From Dehalococcoidia bacterium (GTDB lineage: Bacteria; Chloroflexota; Dehalococcoidia; JACQUA01): a stretch of DNA of 7,599 bases. The notes beneath the pieces are model-generated. The model had not been told where the DNA came from. It saw nothing but the letters and a program-made list of their open reading frames with translations, and ran no database searches. Positions within the stretch are counted from its first letter, which is position 1, and every line of letters starts with the position of its first letter. Positions 1-5,479 of this stretch are shown piece after piece. The position numbers and the translations under genes are program-made. The stretch is taken from positions 1 through 7,599 of the forward strand of contig JAUYHV010000330.1 of assembly GCA_030689845.1 (NCBI GenBank). The letters are read 5' to 3'.

Positions 1-2
1 AA

Positions 3-74
3 AGGCGGTGGAAAATAGAATTGATTGAAAGAGAAAATCCAGAATGGAGAGACTTGTATGAAGATATTTTATAG
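3..74 (+). CDS. GIY-YIG family nuclease, C-terminal end only (gene starts before the window)
   Basis: Reading frame 3 is open from the window edge to a TAG at 72-74. Its 23 codons include WKIELIERENPEWRDLYEDIL-type sequence split over two parts: WKIELIE, then NPEWRDLYEDIL. A tail with 'W+..LI....NP.W.DL' is characteristic of the small (about 80-100 residue) GIY-YIG putative endonucleases. The catalytic GIY-YIG core lies upstream of the window, so activity cannot be judged. The last 14 bases of the gene (61-74) are copied again at 176-189, each copy followed by the same hairpin, so the gene end is part of a local duplication. Only the tail is visible, so the family call rests on a short match. 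Confidence 0.6.
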   Translation, partial: RRWKIELIERENPEWRDLYEDIL

Positions 75-105
75 GAACCTGGATTCCGACTTTCGTCGGA
101 ATGGA
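61..105 (+). repeat. Direct repeat, copy 1: GIY-YIG gene tail plus dRS3-like hairpin
   Basis: This 45-bp segment recurs at 176-220, 115 bp downstream, with only three mismatches (around 75-78). It begins with the end of the GIY-YIG gene and continues into the hairpin ATTCCGAC-TTTC-GTCGGAAT at 83-102, which has an 8-bp perfect stem and a 4-base loop. The hairpin has the ATTCC(N)nGGAAT plan of the Neisseria dRS3 family, and the CTGGATTCC...GGAATGGA context is common in bacterial intergenic repeats. Confidence 0.8.
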
Positions 106-160
106 AACTTTTGTTCGCCGGAATGGAAACTTTTGTTCGCCGGAATGGAAACTTTCGTTT
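97..160 (+). repeat. 22-bp tandem repeat, about 2.9 units
   Basis: Units start at 97, 119 and 141, each beginning CGGAATGGAAACTTT. The first two are identical over 22 bp; the third diverges at its end (CGTTT in place of TGTTCGC). The unit starts inside the right arm of the dRS3-like hairpin of copy 1, so the array seems to have grown from that hairpin arm, for example by replication slippage. Confidence 0.85.
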
Positions 161-175
161 GATTGGACAGGTACA

Positions 176-220
176 AAGATATTTTATAGAATTCTGGATT
201 CCGACTTTCGTCGGAATGGA
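176..220 (+). repeat. Direct repeat, copy 2: gene-tail duplicate plus dRS3-like hairpin
   Basis: Second copy of the 45-bp unit at 61-105. The 14 bases AAGATATTTTATAG (176-189), which in copy 1 encode the end of the nuclease, are present here without the rest of the gene. The hairpin ATTCCGAC-TTTC-GTCGGAAT lies at 198-217 and is identical to that of copy 1. Confidence 0.8.
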
Positions 221-450
221 AGCTATGCGAGTACCCGGGTATACCCCCATGCGCCCTTGGGCGGGTAGATCTTATAATGTATATTGGACAGAGTAAGGAT
301 GAGTTTACCCCCTTGAGATGAAAAAGAGCCACAAAATCTTCGTATTTTCAGGGACTCCTCACCCCAGGCAGGGTAATTACCCCCGGCGGGACAGTTGATA
401 GTATAATAAGATAAACGCCTTCTAAACCGGAAAAAGGGAGAATGCTCACT

Positions 451-455
451 GAGGT
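451..455 (+). promoter_or_regulatory. Ribosome binding site that decides the DUF502 start
   Basis: GAGGT with a 7-base gap to ATG 463. It favours 463 over the in-frame upstream ATG at 442. Confidence 0.7.
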
Positions 456-462
456 CCGGACA

Positions 463-1149
463 ATGGTGCGCAGTTTTAGAAAACTACTAAATTTTTCAGG
501 CAGGAACATGAGAAGACATTTTCTGGCAGGTCTGCTGGTGGCAGTGCCCCTCGGCGCTACCGCTCTGATATTGAAATGGATGTTCAATACGATGGACAAC
601 ATCCTCCAGCCTTTCATCCGCCTGGTATGGGGCCGCTCCTTTGCCGGCCTGGGAATAGCCCTGACGATCGTATTGATATACCTTTTAGGAATAATGGCCA
701 GCAACGTGGGCGGGAAGAGGATAATCCACTTCGGCGAATCGCTGGTCGGCAAGGTGCCCATGATTCGGGAACTTTACAGCAGTATCCAGCAGATACTGAA
801 AAGCTTTTCCCGGTCCGGCCAGACCGCCTTTCTTCAGACAGTCCTGATGGAATTTCCCCGGAGGGGCATGTGGACACTGGGATTTATAACCCGGGAGTTC
901 TGTACTGAATCCGGGGAAAAGCGGCTGAATATTTTCGTACCCACGGCCCCCAACCCCATGTCCGGCTTCCTGGAAATCACCAGTGAAGAAGAGGTCATCC
1001 GTACGGATATCCCGGTCAATGAAGCCTTAAAAATGATAGTATCGGCCGGCAAAGTTTCACCCCCGGAATTATCCAGGAGGTTGTCAAAAATCCTCTCCGA
1101 CCCCGCCCTTTCAGAATCAAAGATAACACCGGGTGGAAACGGGATTTAG
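463..1149 (+). CDS. DUF502 family membrane protein
   Basis: A 228-residue protein with the full plan of the DUF502 family. A basic N-terminus leads into membrane segment 1 (about residues 20-39, HFLAGLLVAVPLGATALIL). Membrane segment 2 follows at about 62-82. A soluble domain then carries the family signatures GKVPMIRELYSSIQQI, LMEFPRRGMWTLGFIT and PTAPNPMSGFL (about 160-170). The family's biochemical role is unknown; it is a two-helix inner-membrane protein. I chose ATG 463 because GAGGT at 451-455 sits 7 bases upstream. An in-frame ATG at 442 would add 7 residues, but its only purine-rich site (GGGAG, 436-440) is 1 base away, too close to work. The gene stands alone on the plus strand and converges on the minus-strand cluster. 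A weak -10 candidate is at 402-407. Confidence 0.9.
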   Translation: MVRSFRKLLNFSGRNMRRHFLAGLLVAVPLGATALILKWMFNTMDNILQPFIRLVWGRSFAGLGIALTIVLIYLLGIMASNVGGKRIIHFGESLVGKVPMIRELYSSIQQILKSFSRSGQTAFLQTVLMEFPRRGMWTLGFITREFCTESGEKRLNIFVPTAPNPMSGFLEITSEEEVIRTDIPVNEALKMIVSAGKVSPPELSRRLSKILSDPALSESKITPGGNGI

Positions 1150-1255
1150 GCCGGCCGGGATCCATTTAAACAGCGCCATGCCGCGGCAAACACACCGGTA
1201 AAAACAACTATTGTAGTGTCTCATAAATGGCCTTACAATCTTTGTCATTCTTAAT

Positions 1256-1346
1256 AAAATCCCTCTCAATCTCCCTTTACAAAAGGGAGAAGCTCTTGCA
1301 GATTCTCCTCTCCCCCTTTGAAAAAGGGGGATTAAGGGGGATTTTT
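1256..1346 (+). repeat. AAATCCCnnT...AGGGGGATTT repeat nested in the MITE-like element
   Basis: Begins AAAATCCCTCTCAATCTCCC and ends GGGGGATTAAGGGGGATTTTT, which are imperfect inverted ends of about 20 bp. Inside are two hairpins: CCCTTT...AAAGGG near 1273-1287, and a 9-bp stem with a 3-base loop at 1311-1331. The first 25 bases and the internal hairpins match the repeat at 7475-7599, so it is a dispersed family. Confidence 0.75.
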
Positions 1347-1369
1347 CACTATAATACGTGGGTTCCTGG

Positions 1370-1389
1370 ATTCTCGCTTTCGCGGGAAT
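1370..1389. repeat. dRS3-like hairpin inside the MITE-like element
   Basis: ATTCTCGC-TTTC-GCGGGAAT has an 8-bp stem with one mismatch (T-G) and the same TTTC loop as the hairpins at 83-102 and 198-217. The CCTGGATTC...GGAATGACA context is the usual one for this widespread palindrome. Confidence 0.75.
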
Positions 1390-1436
1390 GACACCAGTAG
1401 CACTGCAAATTGTAAAGAGATATTAGAGACACTACA

Positions 1437-2603
1437 CTATACCCGCAGGTCGGAACGGGCATGGATAAGCCGTATGAGGTTCGCCCTGGTTACTACCCCC
1501 GCTATCCTGTTTTCCTCCACCACCGGCATCTGATTGATATCCGCCTCGTCCATCAGTTCCAGCACGGTCAGGGCATCGTCCCCGGGACGGGCTATTTTCA
1601 GCTTCTGCATTGGCGTCATGGCCGTTTCCACCGTCGCCAGGTCCCACTGTTCCCGGGGCACCGATTTGATGTCTTTCATGGTGATTATGCCCTCCAGTCT
1701 ATTGTCCCTGGTGGCCATAAAACAGCGGGCCCCGGTGGGAAAAATGAATCCTTCCACCAGTTGCCTTATGGTTAAATCAGGTGAAACTACCAGGCATTCC
1801 GGGGTCATAACCCGGGAAACGGTTATATTCCCCAGGCCCTCCCTGAACAATACCTGGCGGTAACTGTGAGACGCGGCGTTTTCCAGGAACCAGCCTATCA
1901 GGGCGAACCATACCCCGTTGATTATGTTTCCTGTAAATATGATTAAAAGGCCGCCAAATACAAAAGCATAAGCCACCCCCTGGCCTATCCTGGTCGCCAC
2001 CCGGGTTGCCTTCCGGTAATCGCCGGTTGCCTGCCACAGGACCGAGCGCAATACACGCCCACCGTCCAGGGGGAATCCCGGGATAAGGTTAAAAACAGCC
2101 AGGGCAAAGTTTACCAACATCAGCCAGTACGCAACCGCCTCCACAGGCTGGGAATACGGACCGGCGAAGCGCCAGATAGCGCCAAATATCACCCCTATGG
2201 CGACGCTGGACAGGGGACCCGCAACGGCCATTTTTAGTTCTCCCATAGGACGGGGCGCTTCCCTGGATATCTGGGCAACACCACCGAAAATAAAAAGTGT
2301 TATGTTTTTCACGGGCACGCCGAGGGCTTTGGATACAACGCTGTGGGAAAGTTCGTGGGCGATTATCGAGGAAAAAAACAGCAGCCCGGTTATCACGCCG
2401 GTTATCAACTGGAGGGGCCTCCCCCAGCCGGGGTACATGAGGGGAAAATAATTAAAAGAGAGGGATAACGTCACCAGGGCGAATATGATAAACCAGGTGA
2501 AATGAAGGCGGATAGGTATACCGAATATTCTGCCCAGTAAGACCGAACCCTGGGCGGAACCTACCATCCTGAATATTGTTTGAGGATTAATTAACCTTTT
2601 CAA
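1437..2603 (-). CDS. Site-2 protease family (M50B) intramembrane metalloprotease with two CBS domains
   Basis: 388 residues. The zinc-binding motif HELSH (residues 83-87) lies in a membrane segment (IIAHELSHSVV). The second metal-ligand motif NLIPGFPLDGGR is at 172-183, with the ligand D180. Hydrophobic segments flank both at roughly 33-55, 65-90, 125-145, 157-177 and 210-235. Two CBS domains follow, about 264-320 (VSRVMTPECLVVSPDLTI) and 328-382 (AMTPMQKLKIARPGDDAL). CBS domains usually bind adenosyl ligands, so cleavage within the membrane may respond to energy charge (inference). The start is TTG 2603, supported by GGAG at 2609-2612 with a 5-base gap; the next in-frame ATG is residue 13. 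It lies 14 bp after the CoA-ligase gene. Its TAG stop falls in the target duplication of the MITE-like element, leaving the protein intact. Confidence 0.93.
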   Translation of the reverse strand: MKRLINPQTIFRMVGSAQGSVLLGRIFGIPIRLHFTWFIIFALVTLSLSFNYFPLMYPGWGRPLQLITGVITGLLFFSSIIAHELSHSVVSKALGVPVKNITLFIFGGVAQISREAPRPMGELKMAVAGPLSSVAIGVIFGAIWRFAGPYSQPVEAVAYWLMLVNFALAVFNLIPGFPLDGGRVLRSVLWQATGDYRKATRVATRIGQGVAYAFVFGGLLIIFTGNIINGVWFALIGWFLENAASHSYRQVLFREGLGNITVSRVMTPECLVVSPDLTIRQLVEGFIFPTGARCFMATRDNRLEGIITMKDIKSVPREQWDLATVETAMTPMQKLKIARPGDDALTVLELMDEADINQMPVVEENRIAGVVTRANLIRLIHARSDLRV

Positions 2604-2617
2604 ATCTGCTCCGAAGA

Positions 2618-4057
2618 TTAAATTTTAGGGTTTTTTAGCGAACAATACCTGTAATATGCGTTCAAGGCCCTGGCTGCTCCCTGGAGGGAGTGATAGACGG
2701 GTATGCCGGCTTCCCGGCACTTAGCTGCCTGGACGTAAAACGCTTCCCATCCTGCCGCGGTAGCATTGGAATGCAAGACAATGGCCGCCGGCTTGCGGAC
2801 TGCCTTTATGACATCGATATAACTGTCCACCACTTTCGGAAGAAACTCCAGCATGGTGGCCATGCCCATCAGCCCGCCGATTACCCCGATTTGAAGCATC
2901 AGGATATCTATCCCGTCCCAGTTTGCCGCGCATTTTATTATATTCCGGAAGTTATCGGGGTTTCCAGTCCAGGAAACCGTGTCCACGGGATTCCCCAGTA
3001 TAGAACCGGCCCTGAGCCAGTACCCGGCCATTTGCCGCTGCAGTTCTTCCGGAAACGGGGGCACCGAAAATCCCTCGCCCTCGCAGATATCTGCCGCCTG
3101 GACGCTGGCTCCCCCTCCCCAGCCGGCTATGCCCACCCTGTTTCCATGAAGTTTCGGCATATAGGTGAAAGTTACCAGGTAGTCCACCATGTCCTCCATG
3201 GTATTGACTGTCATGGCGCCGCTTTCCCTTACGGTAGAGTCCCAGACCTCCTTGCTGCCGGCTATCGAACCCGTGTGACTTAAAGCTGCCCTTTTTCCCG
3301 TATCGGTGCACCCGCCTTTCAAAATAATGACCGGCTTACGGGATGCCGCTTTTTTCAGGGTGTCCAGAAACCTCCTGCCGTTCTTTACCCCTTCGATATA
3401 CAGGCCTATAATCTCTGTCTCATCGTCCCCGGCCATGTATTCAAGGAGTTCGCTTTCGTCGATATCTACACCGTTTCCATAGCTTACTACCTTGGAAAAA
3501 CCCAGACCCCGGGGATCACCGGCCCGGATGATATATACCGCGTTGCCCCCGCTCTGGGAAATAAACCCGACCGGTCCCGTTTTAAGGGGAGGATCCGGTA
3601 TATACGAAATCCTGCCGGCCGGGCAGTAAATACCCAGGCAGTTCGGGCCGATCAGCCGGACCCCTTCCCGCCGGGCTATTTCCACTATTTTTTCCTGCAG
3701 GGCCTTGCCCTCGTCACACCCGCTTTCTCCGAAGCCGGCGGTGAAAAAAGAGGCGGCCTTAACCCCCTTGGCGGCGCATTCCTCCAGGAGGGAGGATATA
3801 GTTGAAGCCGGGGTAACAAACACCACGTAATCGAGGCGTCCGGGAATATCCTTAATACTTTTATAAACCTTCAATCCGAGGACTTCCCCGCCGTTGTGAT
3901 TGACCGGATATATTTTGCCCGGGAACCCGCAGGTCACAAATGGACGCAGCAACCCCATCTGCACCAGCCCTTCGGAGGCACCCACCACGGCTACAGACTC
4001 CGGATGAAAAATGCCGTCAAGGTCGGCATAGCCCGGTTTTGTTAAAGTTTTATTCAT
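2618..4057 (-). CDS. ADP-forming acyl-CoA synthetase, CoA-binding (alpha) subunit
   Basis: 479 residues, with the alpha-subunit layout of ADP-forming acetyl/acyl-CoA synthetases, which interconvert acyl-CoA + ADP + Pi and acid + CoA + ATP. Residues about 12-140 form the CoA-binding Rossmann domain (SVAVVGAS, then IGPNCLG at 136-142). About 160-300 is the first ligase-CoA domain, with GFISQSGG and SYGNGVDID. It includes ALSHTGSIAG, whose His261 matches the phosphorylated histidine of the family. About 305-465 is the second ligase-CoA domain (ILGNPVDTVS). The ATP-grasp beta part, fused or adjacent in most relatives, is absent here, so it needs a partner encoded elsewhere or has another role. 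The acyl substrate cannot be told. ATG 4057 lacks a strong ribosome site. The gene precedes the protease by 14 bp. Confidence 0.9.
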   Translation of the reverse strand: MNKTLTKPGYADLDGIFHPESVAVVGASEGLVQMGLLRPFVTCGFPGKIYPVNHNGGEVLGLKVYKSIKDIPGRLDYVVFVTPASTISSLLEECAAKGVKAASFFTAGFGESGCDEGKALQEKIVEIARREGVRLIGPNCLGIYCPAGRISYIPDPPLKTGPVGFISQSGGNAVYIIRAGDPRGLGFSKVVSYGNGVDIDESELLEYMAGDDETEIIGLYIEGVKNGRRFLDTLKKAASRKPVIILKGGCTDTGKRAALSHTGSIAGSKEVWDSTVRESGAMTVNTMEDMVDYLVTFTYMPKLHGNRVGIAGWGGGASVQAADICEGEGFSVPPFPEELQRQMAGYWLRAGSILGNPVDTVSWTGNPDNFRNIIKCAANWDGIDILMLQIGVIGGLMGMATMLEFLPKVVDSYIDVIKAVRKPAAIVLHSNATAAGWEAFYVQAAKCREAGIPVYHSLQGAARALNAYYRYCSLKNPKI

Positions 4058-4134
4058 AACAAAAATCGTTTTACCTGAAAAAAGGGAACGATGATTAACC
4101 TCCCGTCCTCAAAACACCCTCGATATCAATTTAA

Positions 4135-4764
4135 TTACTCAGGCTTCCTGGCCTCGATCAGCTTGACGATTCCGGCGCCGAGTTCCGTGACCTTTTCTAT
4201 TACCAGCCCGCTTTTTTCAACGTTTTCCACCGTTTTCCTGTTAATGTTGGCTCCAACAAGCCGCACCACCAGGGGATTCGCTATATTCATGAGCGCTGCC
4301 AGGATGCGGTTAGCGCTTAACACGTGTTCCAGCATCACCACTTTACCCCCGGGCTGACAAACCCGCCTGATTTCCCTCAGTCCGGAAACAGGGTCCGGTA
4401 CCGAGCAAAAAACGAAAGTGGACACCACGGTAGTGAACATATTATCCGGGAATTCCAGGGACTGCACATCCATTTGTTGCAGCCGCACGTTCACTTTTTG
4501 TTTTTCAGCCCTGGAAATGGCGATTTTCAACATTTTCGGGCTAAAATCGATGGCGGTAATATCGGCGTTTTCCGGGTAGTAAGAGAAGTTTTTACCGGTG
4601 CCGACCCCCACCTCCAGGATGTGTTTTCCCTGCACTCTGCTCCACTGTACCTTTCGCCACCCGGAAAAAAGCAGCCGCTCGACGGCGCCCTCCATTAAAT
4701 CATATACGGCGGCATTCCTGTCATAGCGCCTTCTGACTGCCGCCGTGGCCTTCCCGTCAACCAC
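4135..4764 (-). CDS. Class I SAM-dependent methyltransferase (UbiE/PE-methyltransferase-like)
   Basis: 209 residues with a complete Rossmann methyltransferase core. Motif I is ILEVGVGTGKN (49-59), the acidic post-I region is ITAIDFSPKML (69-79), motif II is VVSTFVFCSVPDP (113-125), and motif III is LREIRRVCQPGGKVVMLEH (129-147). The N-terminal YDRNAAVYD is typical of UbiE-like enzymes. The C-terminal NINRKTVENVEKSGL resembles the HxxRxT...GF region of phospholipid and METTL7-like methyltransferases, so a lipid or other small hydrophobic acceptor is plausible but unproven. The start is GTG 4764, 8 bp after the SHOCT gene stop and without a clear ribosome site, suggesting translational coupling. 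A start further inside (ATG at residue 24) would cut the YDRNAAVYD motif and is unlikely. Confidence 0.88.
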   Translation of the reverse strand: MVDGKATAAVRRRYDRNAAVYDLMEGAVERLLFSGWRKVQWSRVQGKHILEVGVGTGKNFSYYPENADITAIDFSPKMLKIAISRAEKQKVNVRLQQMDVQSLEFPDNMFTTVVSTFVFCSVPDPVSGLREIRRVCQPGGKVVMLEHVLSANRILAALMNIANPLVVRLVGANINRKTVENVEKSGLVIEKVTELGAGIVKLIEARKPE

Positions 4765-4772
4765 TGGAATGT

Positions 4773-5012
4773 TTACGAGAGGTCCCGCTTTATTTGCTCG
4801 AATTCTTCCCTGGAGATATCACCCCGGGCATACCGCTCCCTTGCGATATCCACGGGGCTGCTTTTCCCGGCGGCGCCGGGGCCGGACTCCCCGATCCGGG
4901 CTATTTTTTTTATAGCCCAGACAATTAATAATATCAATCCCCCCCAGAAGAGGATCATCCACAAGCCCCCGAACATTATCCACCACCCCATGCCGTCGAA
5001 CCAGTAACCCAT
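4773..5012 (-). CDS. SHOCT domain small membrane protein
   Basis: 79 residues. An aromatic- and glycine-rich N-terminus (GYWFDGMGWWIMFGG) runs into one hydrophobic helix (about 12-35). A Gly/Pro/Ser linker (42-53) leads to a short C-terminal SHOCT motif (ARERYARGDISREEFEQIK, about 57-75). This arrangement is very common in bacteria; the SHOCT helix pair is thought to mediate oligomerisation, and no specific function is known. ATG 5012 is preceded by AGGAGG at 5019-5024 with a 6-base gap, the best ribosome site in the window. It is the first gene of the four-gene minus-strand cluster, so its upstream region probably carries the cluster promoter. Confidence 0.88.
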   Translation of the reverse strand: MGYWFDGMGWWIMFGGLWMILFWGGLILLIVWAIKKIARIGESGPGAAGKSSPVDIARERYARGDISREEFEQIKRDLS

Positions 5013-5052
5013 AACCTGCCTCCTGATATGTTTATTCTAAATTTGTTTCCCA

Positions 5053-5080
5053 ATTATTTGACCCGCGAAAAATTTACACG
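5053..5080 (+). repeat. Inverted second copy of the leader-like sequence
   Basis: TTGACCCGC (5058-5066), then GAAAAA, then ATTTACACG. This matches the leader-like sequence of 5421-5456 on the opposite strand, with TC and about nine bases missing. The two copies face each other across the hairpin/CRISPR block. Confidence 0.55.
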
Positions 5081-5142
5081 ATTAATTATAATATATTCCC
5101 CGACCTGATTTTCTCAGAATCAACGGATTTATTCAATTATAC

Positions 5143-5166
5143 AGGGGCACGGCATGCCGTGCCCCT
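5143..5166. repeat. Perfect 24-bp palindrome
   Basis: AGGGGCACGGCA at 5143-5154 is followed by its exact complement to 5166. GTAGGGGC...GCCCCTAC-type palindromes of this kind are scattered in many bacterial spacers. It lies 5 bp from the degenerate CRISPR-type repeat. Confidence 0.85.
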
Positions 5167-5228
5167 ACCAAGATTACATCCCCTTACGAAGATTTACCGT
5201 TTTCTCACCGGTTGACGCACAGGCTCCG

Positions 5229-5263
5229 CTCCGAGAGTCCCGATAAATCGGGACAAGTCGGAG
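5229..5263. repeat. Nested inverted repeat
   Basis: Inner stem GTCCCGAT-AA-ATCGGGAC (5237-5254) is enclosed by outer arms CTCCGA (5229-5234) and TCGGAG (5258-5263). Small 2- and 3-base bulges separate the two stems. Confidence 0.8.
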
Positions 5264-5321
5264 TGCTCCTCGGGTGGTTCAATCGCCTGTAACGCCGCCG
5301 CATTTTTTTCCGATGACGTAG

Positions 5322-5343
5322 GGGTAACCCCCTGTGGTTACCC
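5322..5343. repeat. Hairpin repeat GGGTAACC...GGTTACCC
   Basis: An 8-bp perfect stem encloses the 6-base loop CCCTGT. It is preceded by GTAG, matching the GTAGGGG...CCC form of a widespread intergenic palindrome family. Confidence 0.8.
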
Positions 5344-5349
5344 AATAAA

Positions 5350-5375
5350 CGGAGGGCAGGCCTCCGTGCCTGTCC
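5350..5375. repeat. Two overlapping alternative hairpins
   Basis: CGGAGG-GCAGG-CCTCCG (5350-5366) and GGGCAGGC-CTCCGT-GCCTGTCC (5354-5375, one G-T pair) share bases, so only one can form at a time. The block ends 3 bp before the better CRISPR-type repeat. Confidence 0.7.
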
Positions 5376-5415
5376 TGAATTTCAATCCCCTTCCGAGGAT
5401 TAGGTGTTTTCTCAC

Positions 5416-5460
5416 CGCTGCCTGTAAATTTTAGACCTGTTTTTCGAGCGGGTCAATTAT
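5416..5460 (-). promoter_or_regulatory. CRISPR leader-like sequence next to the better repeat
   Basis: Read on the minus strand from 5460 into the repeat at 5415: ATAATTGACCCGCTCGAAAA, then ACAGGTCTAAAATTTACAGG, then CAGCG. The AT-rich, TTGACC-containing form directly before a repeat is what a leader would look like. A shortened copy occurs on the other strand at 5053-5080. The role is inferred from position. Confidence 0.4.
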
Positions 5461-5479
5461 CTTTTACTCGTTCAGTAGA

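Larger units (their letters stand above)
75..462. other. Intergenic region rich in repeats, no gene
   Basis: Between the GIY-YIG gene tail and the DUF502 gene I see no credible coding sequence. The first part (to about 270) is repeat DNA: two dRS3-like hairpins, a 22-bp tandem repeat and a GC-rich palindromic stretch. The latter contains the palindrome TACCCGGGTA at 232-241, overlapping GGGTATACCC at 237-246, and the stem CGCCC-TT-GGGCG at 252-263. The second part (270-462) should hold the promoter and leader of the DUF502 gene. TATAAT occurs at 273-278 and 402-407, neither with a good -35 partner. Apparent open frames on either strand here are read-through of palindromic repeats. Confidence 0.7.
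1212..1436. mobile_element. MITE-like element, 225 bp, with terminal inverted repeats and CTAT target duplication
   Basis: The ends are TGTAGTGTCTC (1212-1222) and its exact complement GAGACACTACA (1426-1436). The inverted match continues imperfectly to 28 bp (22 of 28 positions), including TTACAAT/ATTGTAA. CTAT directly flanks both ends (1208-1211 and 1437-1440), as a 4-bp target-site duplication would. There is no open frame for a transposase, so it would need one in trans. The interior holds a second repeat family (1256-1346) and a dRS3-like hairpin (1370-1389), so it is composite. The right-hand CTAT overlaps the TAG stop (1437-1439) of the site-2 protease gene. Seen: ends, flanks and position. 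Inferred: mobility and transposase type. Confidence 0.75.
5172..5415 (-). CRISPR. Decayed CRISPR remnant with two divergent repeats
   Basis: On the minus strand 5415-5379 reads GTGAGAAAACACCTAATC, then CTCGGAAGGGGATTGAAAT. That is a 37-base unit with the GGATTGAAA(C/T) 3' end typical of type I and III CRISPR repeats, and an AATCC...GGATT internal stem. A second copy at 5208-5172 matches at 26 of 32 core positions (5179-5210 against 5386-5417) but has lost the ATTGAAAC-like end. The 170 bp between them hold palindromic repeats rather than regular spacers. No cas gene is in the window. With only two repeats 207 bp apart, this is read as a relic array or repeats carried by other elements, not a working array. 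Confidence 0.5.

Noticed and set aside
69..332. Open frames of 61-87 codons on both strands in the first spacer
   Set aside because: They are translations of hairpins and tandem repeats, with no recognisable protein.
442..462. Longer DUF502 start at ATG 442
   Set aside because: GGGAG is only 1 base from this ATG, while ATG 463 has GAGGT at 7 bases. The extra 7 residues are not part of the family pattern.
348..761. 137-codon minus-strand open frame
   Set aside because: It runs antisense to the well-supported DUF502 gene and its translation shows no domain.
1311..1346. Intrinsic terminator for the DUF502 gene (9-bp stem, then TTTTT)
   Set aside because: The T-run is separated from the stem by about 10 bases, the site is 160 bp past the stop, and it belongs to a dispersed repeat. 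A stopping effect is possible but not supported.
2690..3283. 197-codon plus-strand open frame
   Set aside because: It is the complement of the CoA-ligase gene; its composition is that of an antisense shadow.
4058..4134. GGGAGG on the minus strand (near 4100) as the ribosome site of the CoA-ligase gene
   Set aside because: It is more than 40 bases from ATG 4057, and no start codon in the right frame follows it closely.
5276..5315. Possible third CRISPR-type repeat (GGTTCAATCGCC), about 104 bp from each of the other two
   Set aside because: Only the TTCAATC and a T-rich tail agree; the core does not align, and the spacing is too long for one repeat plus one spacer.
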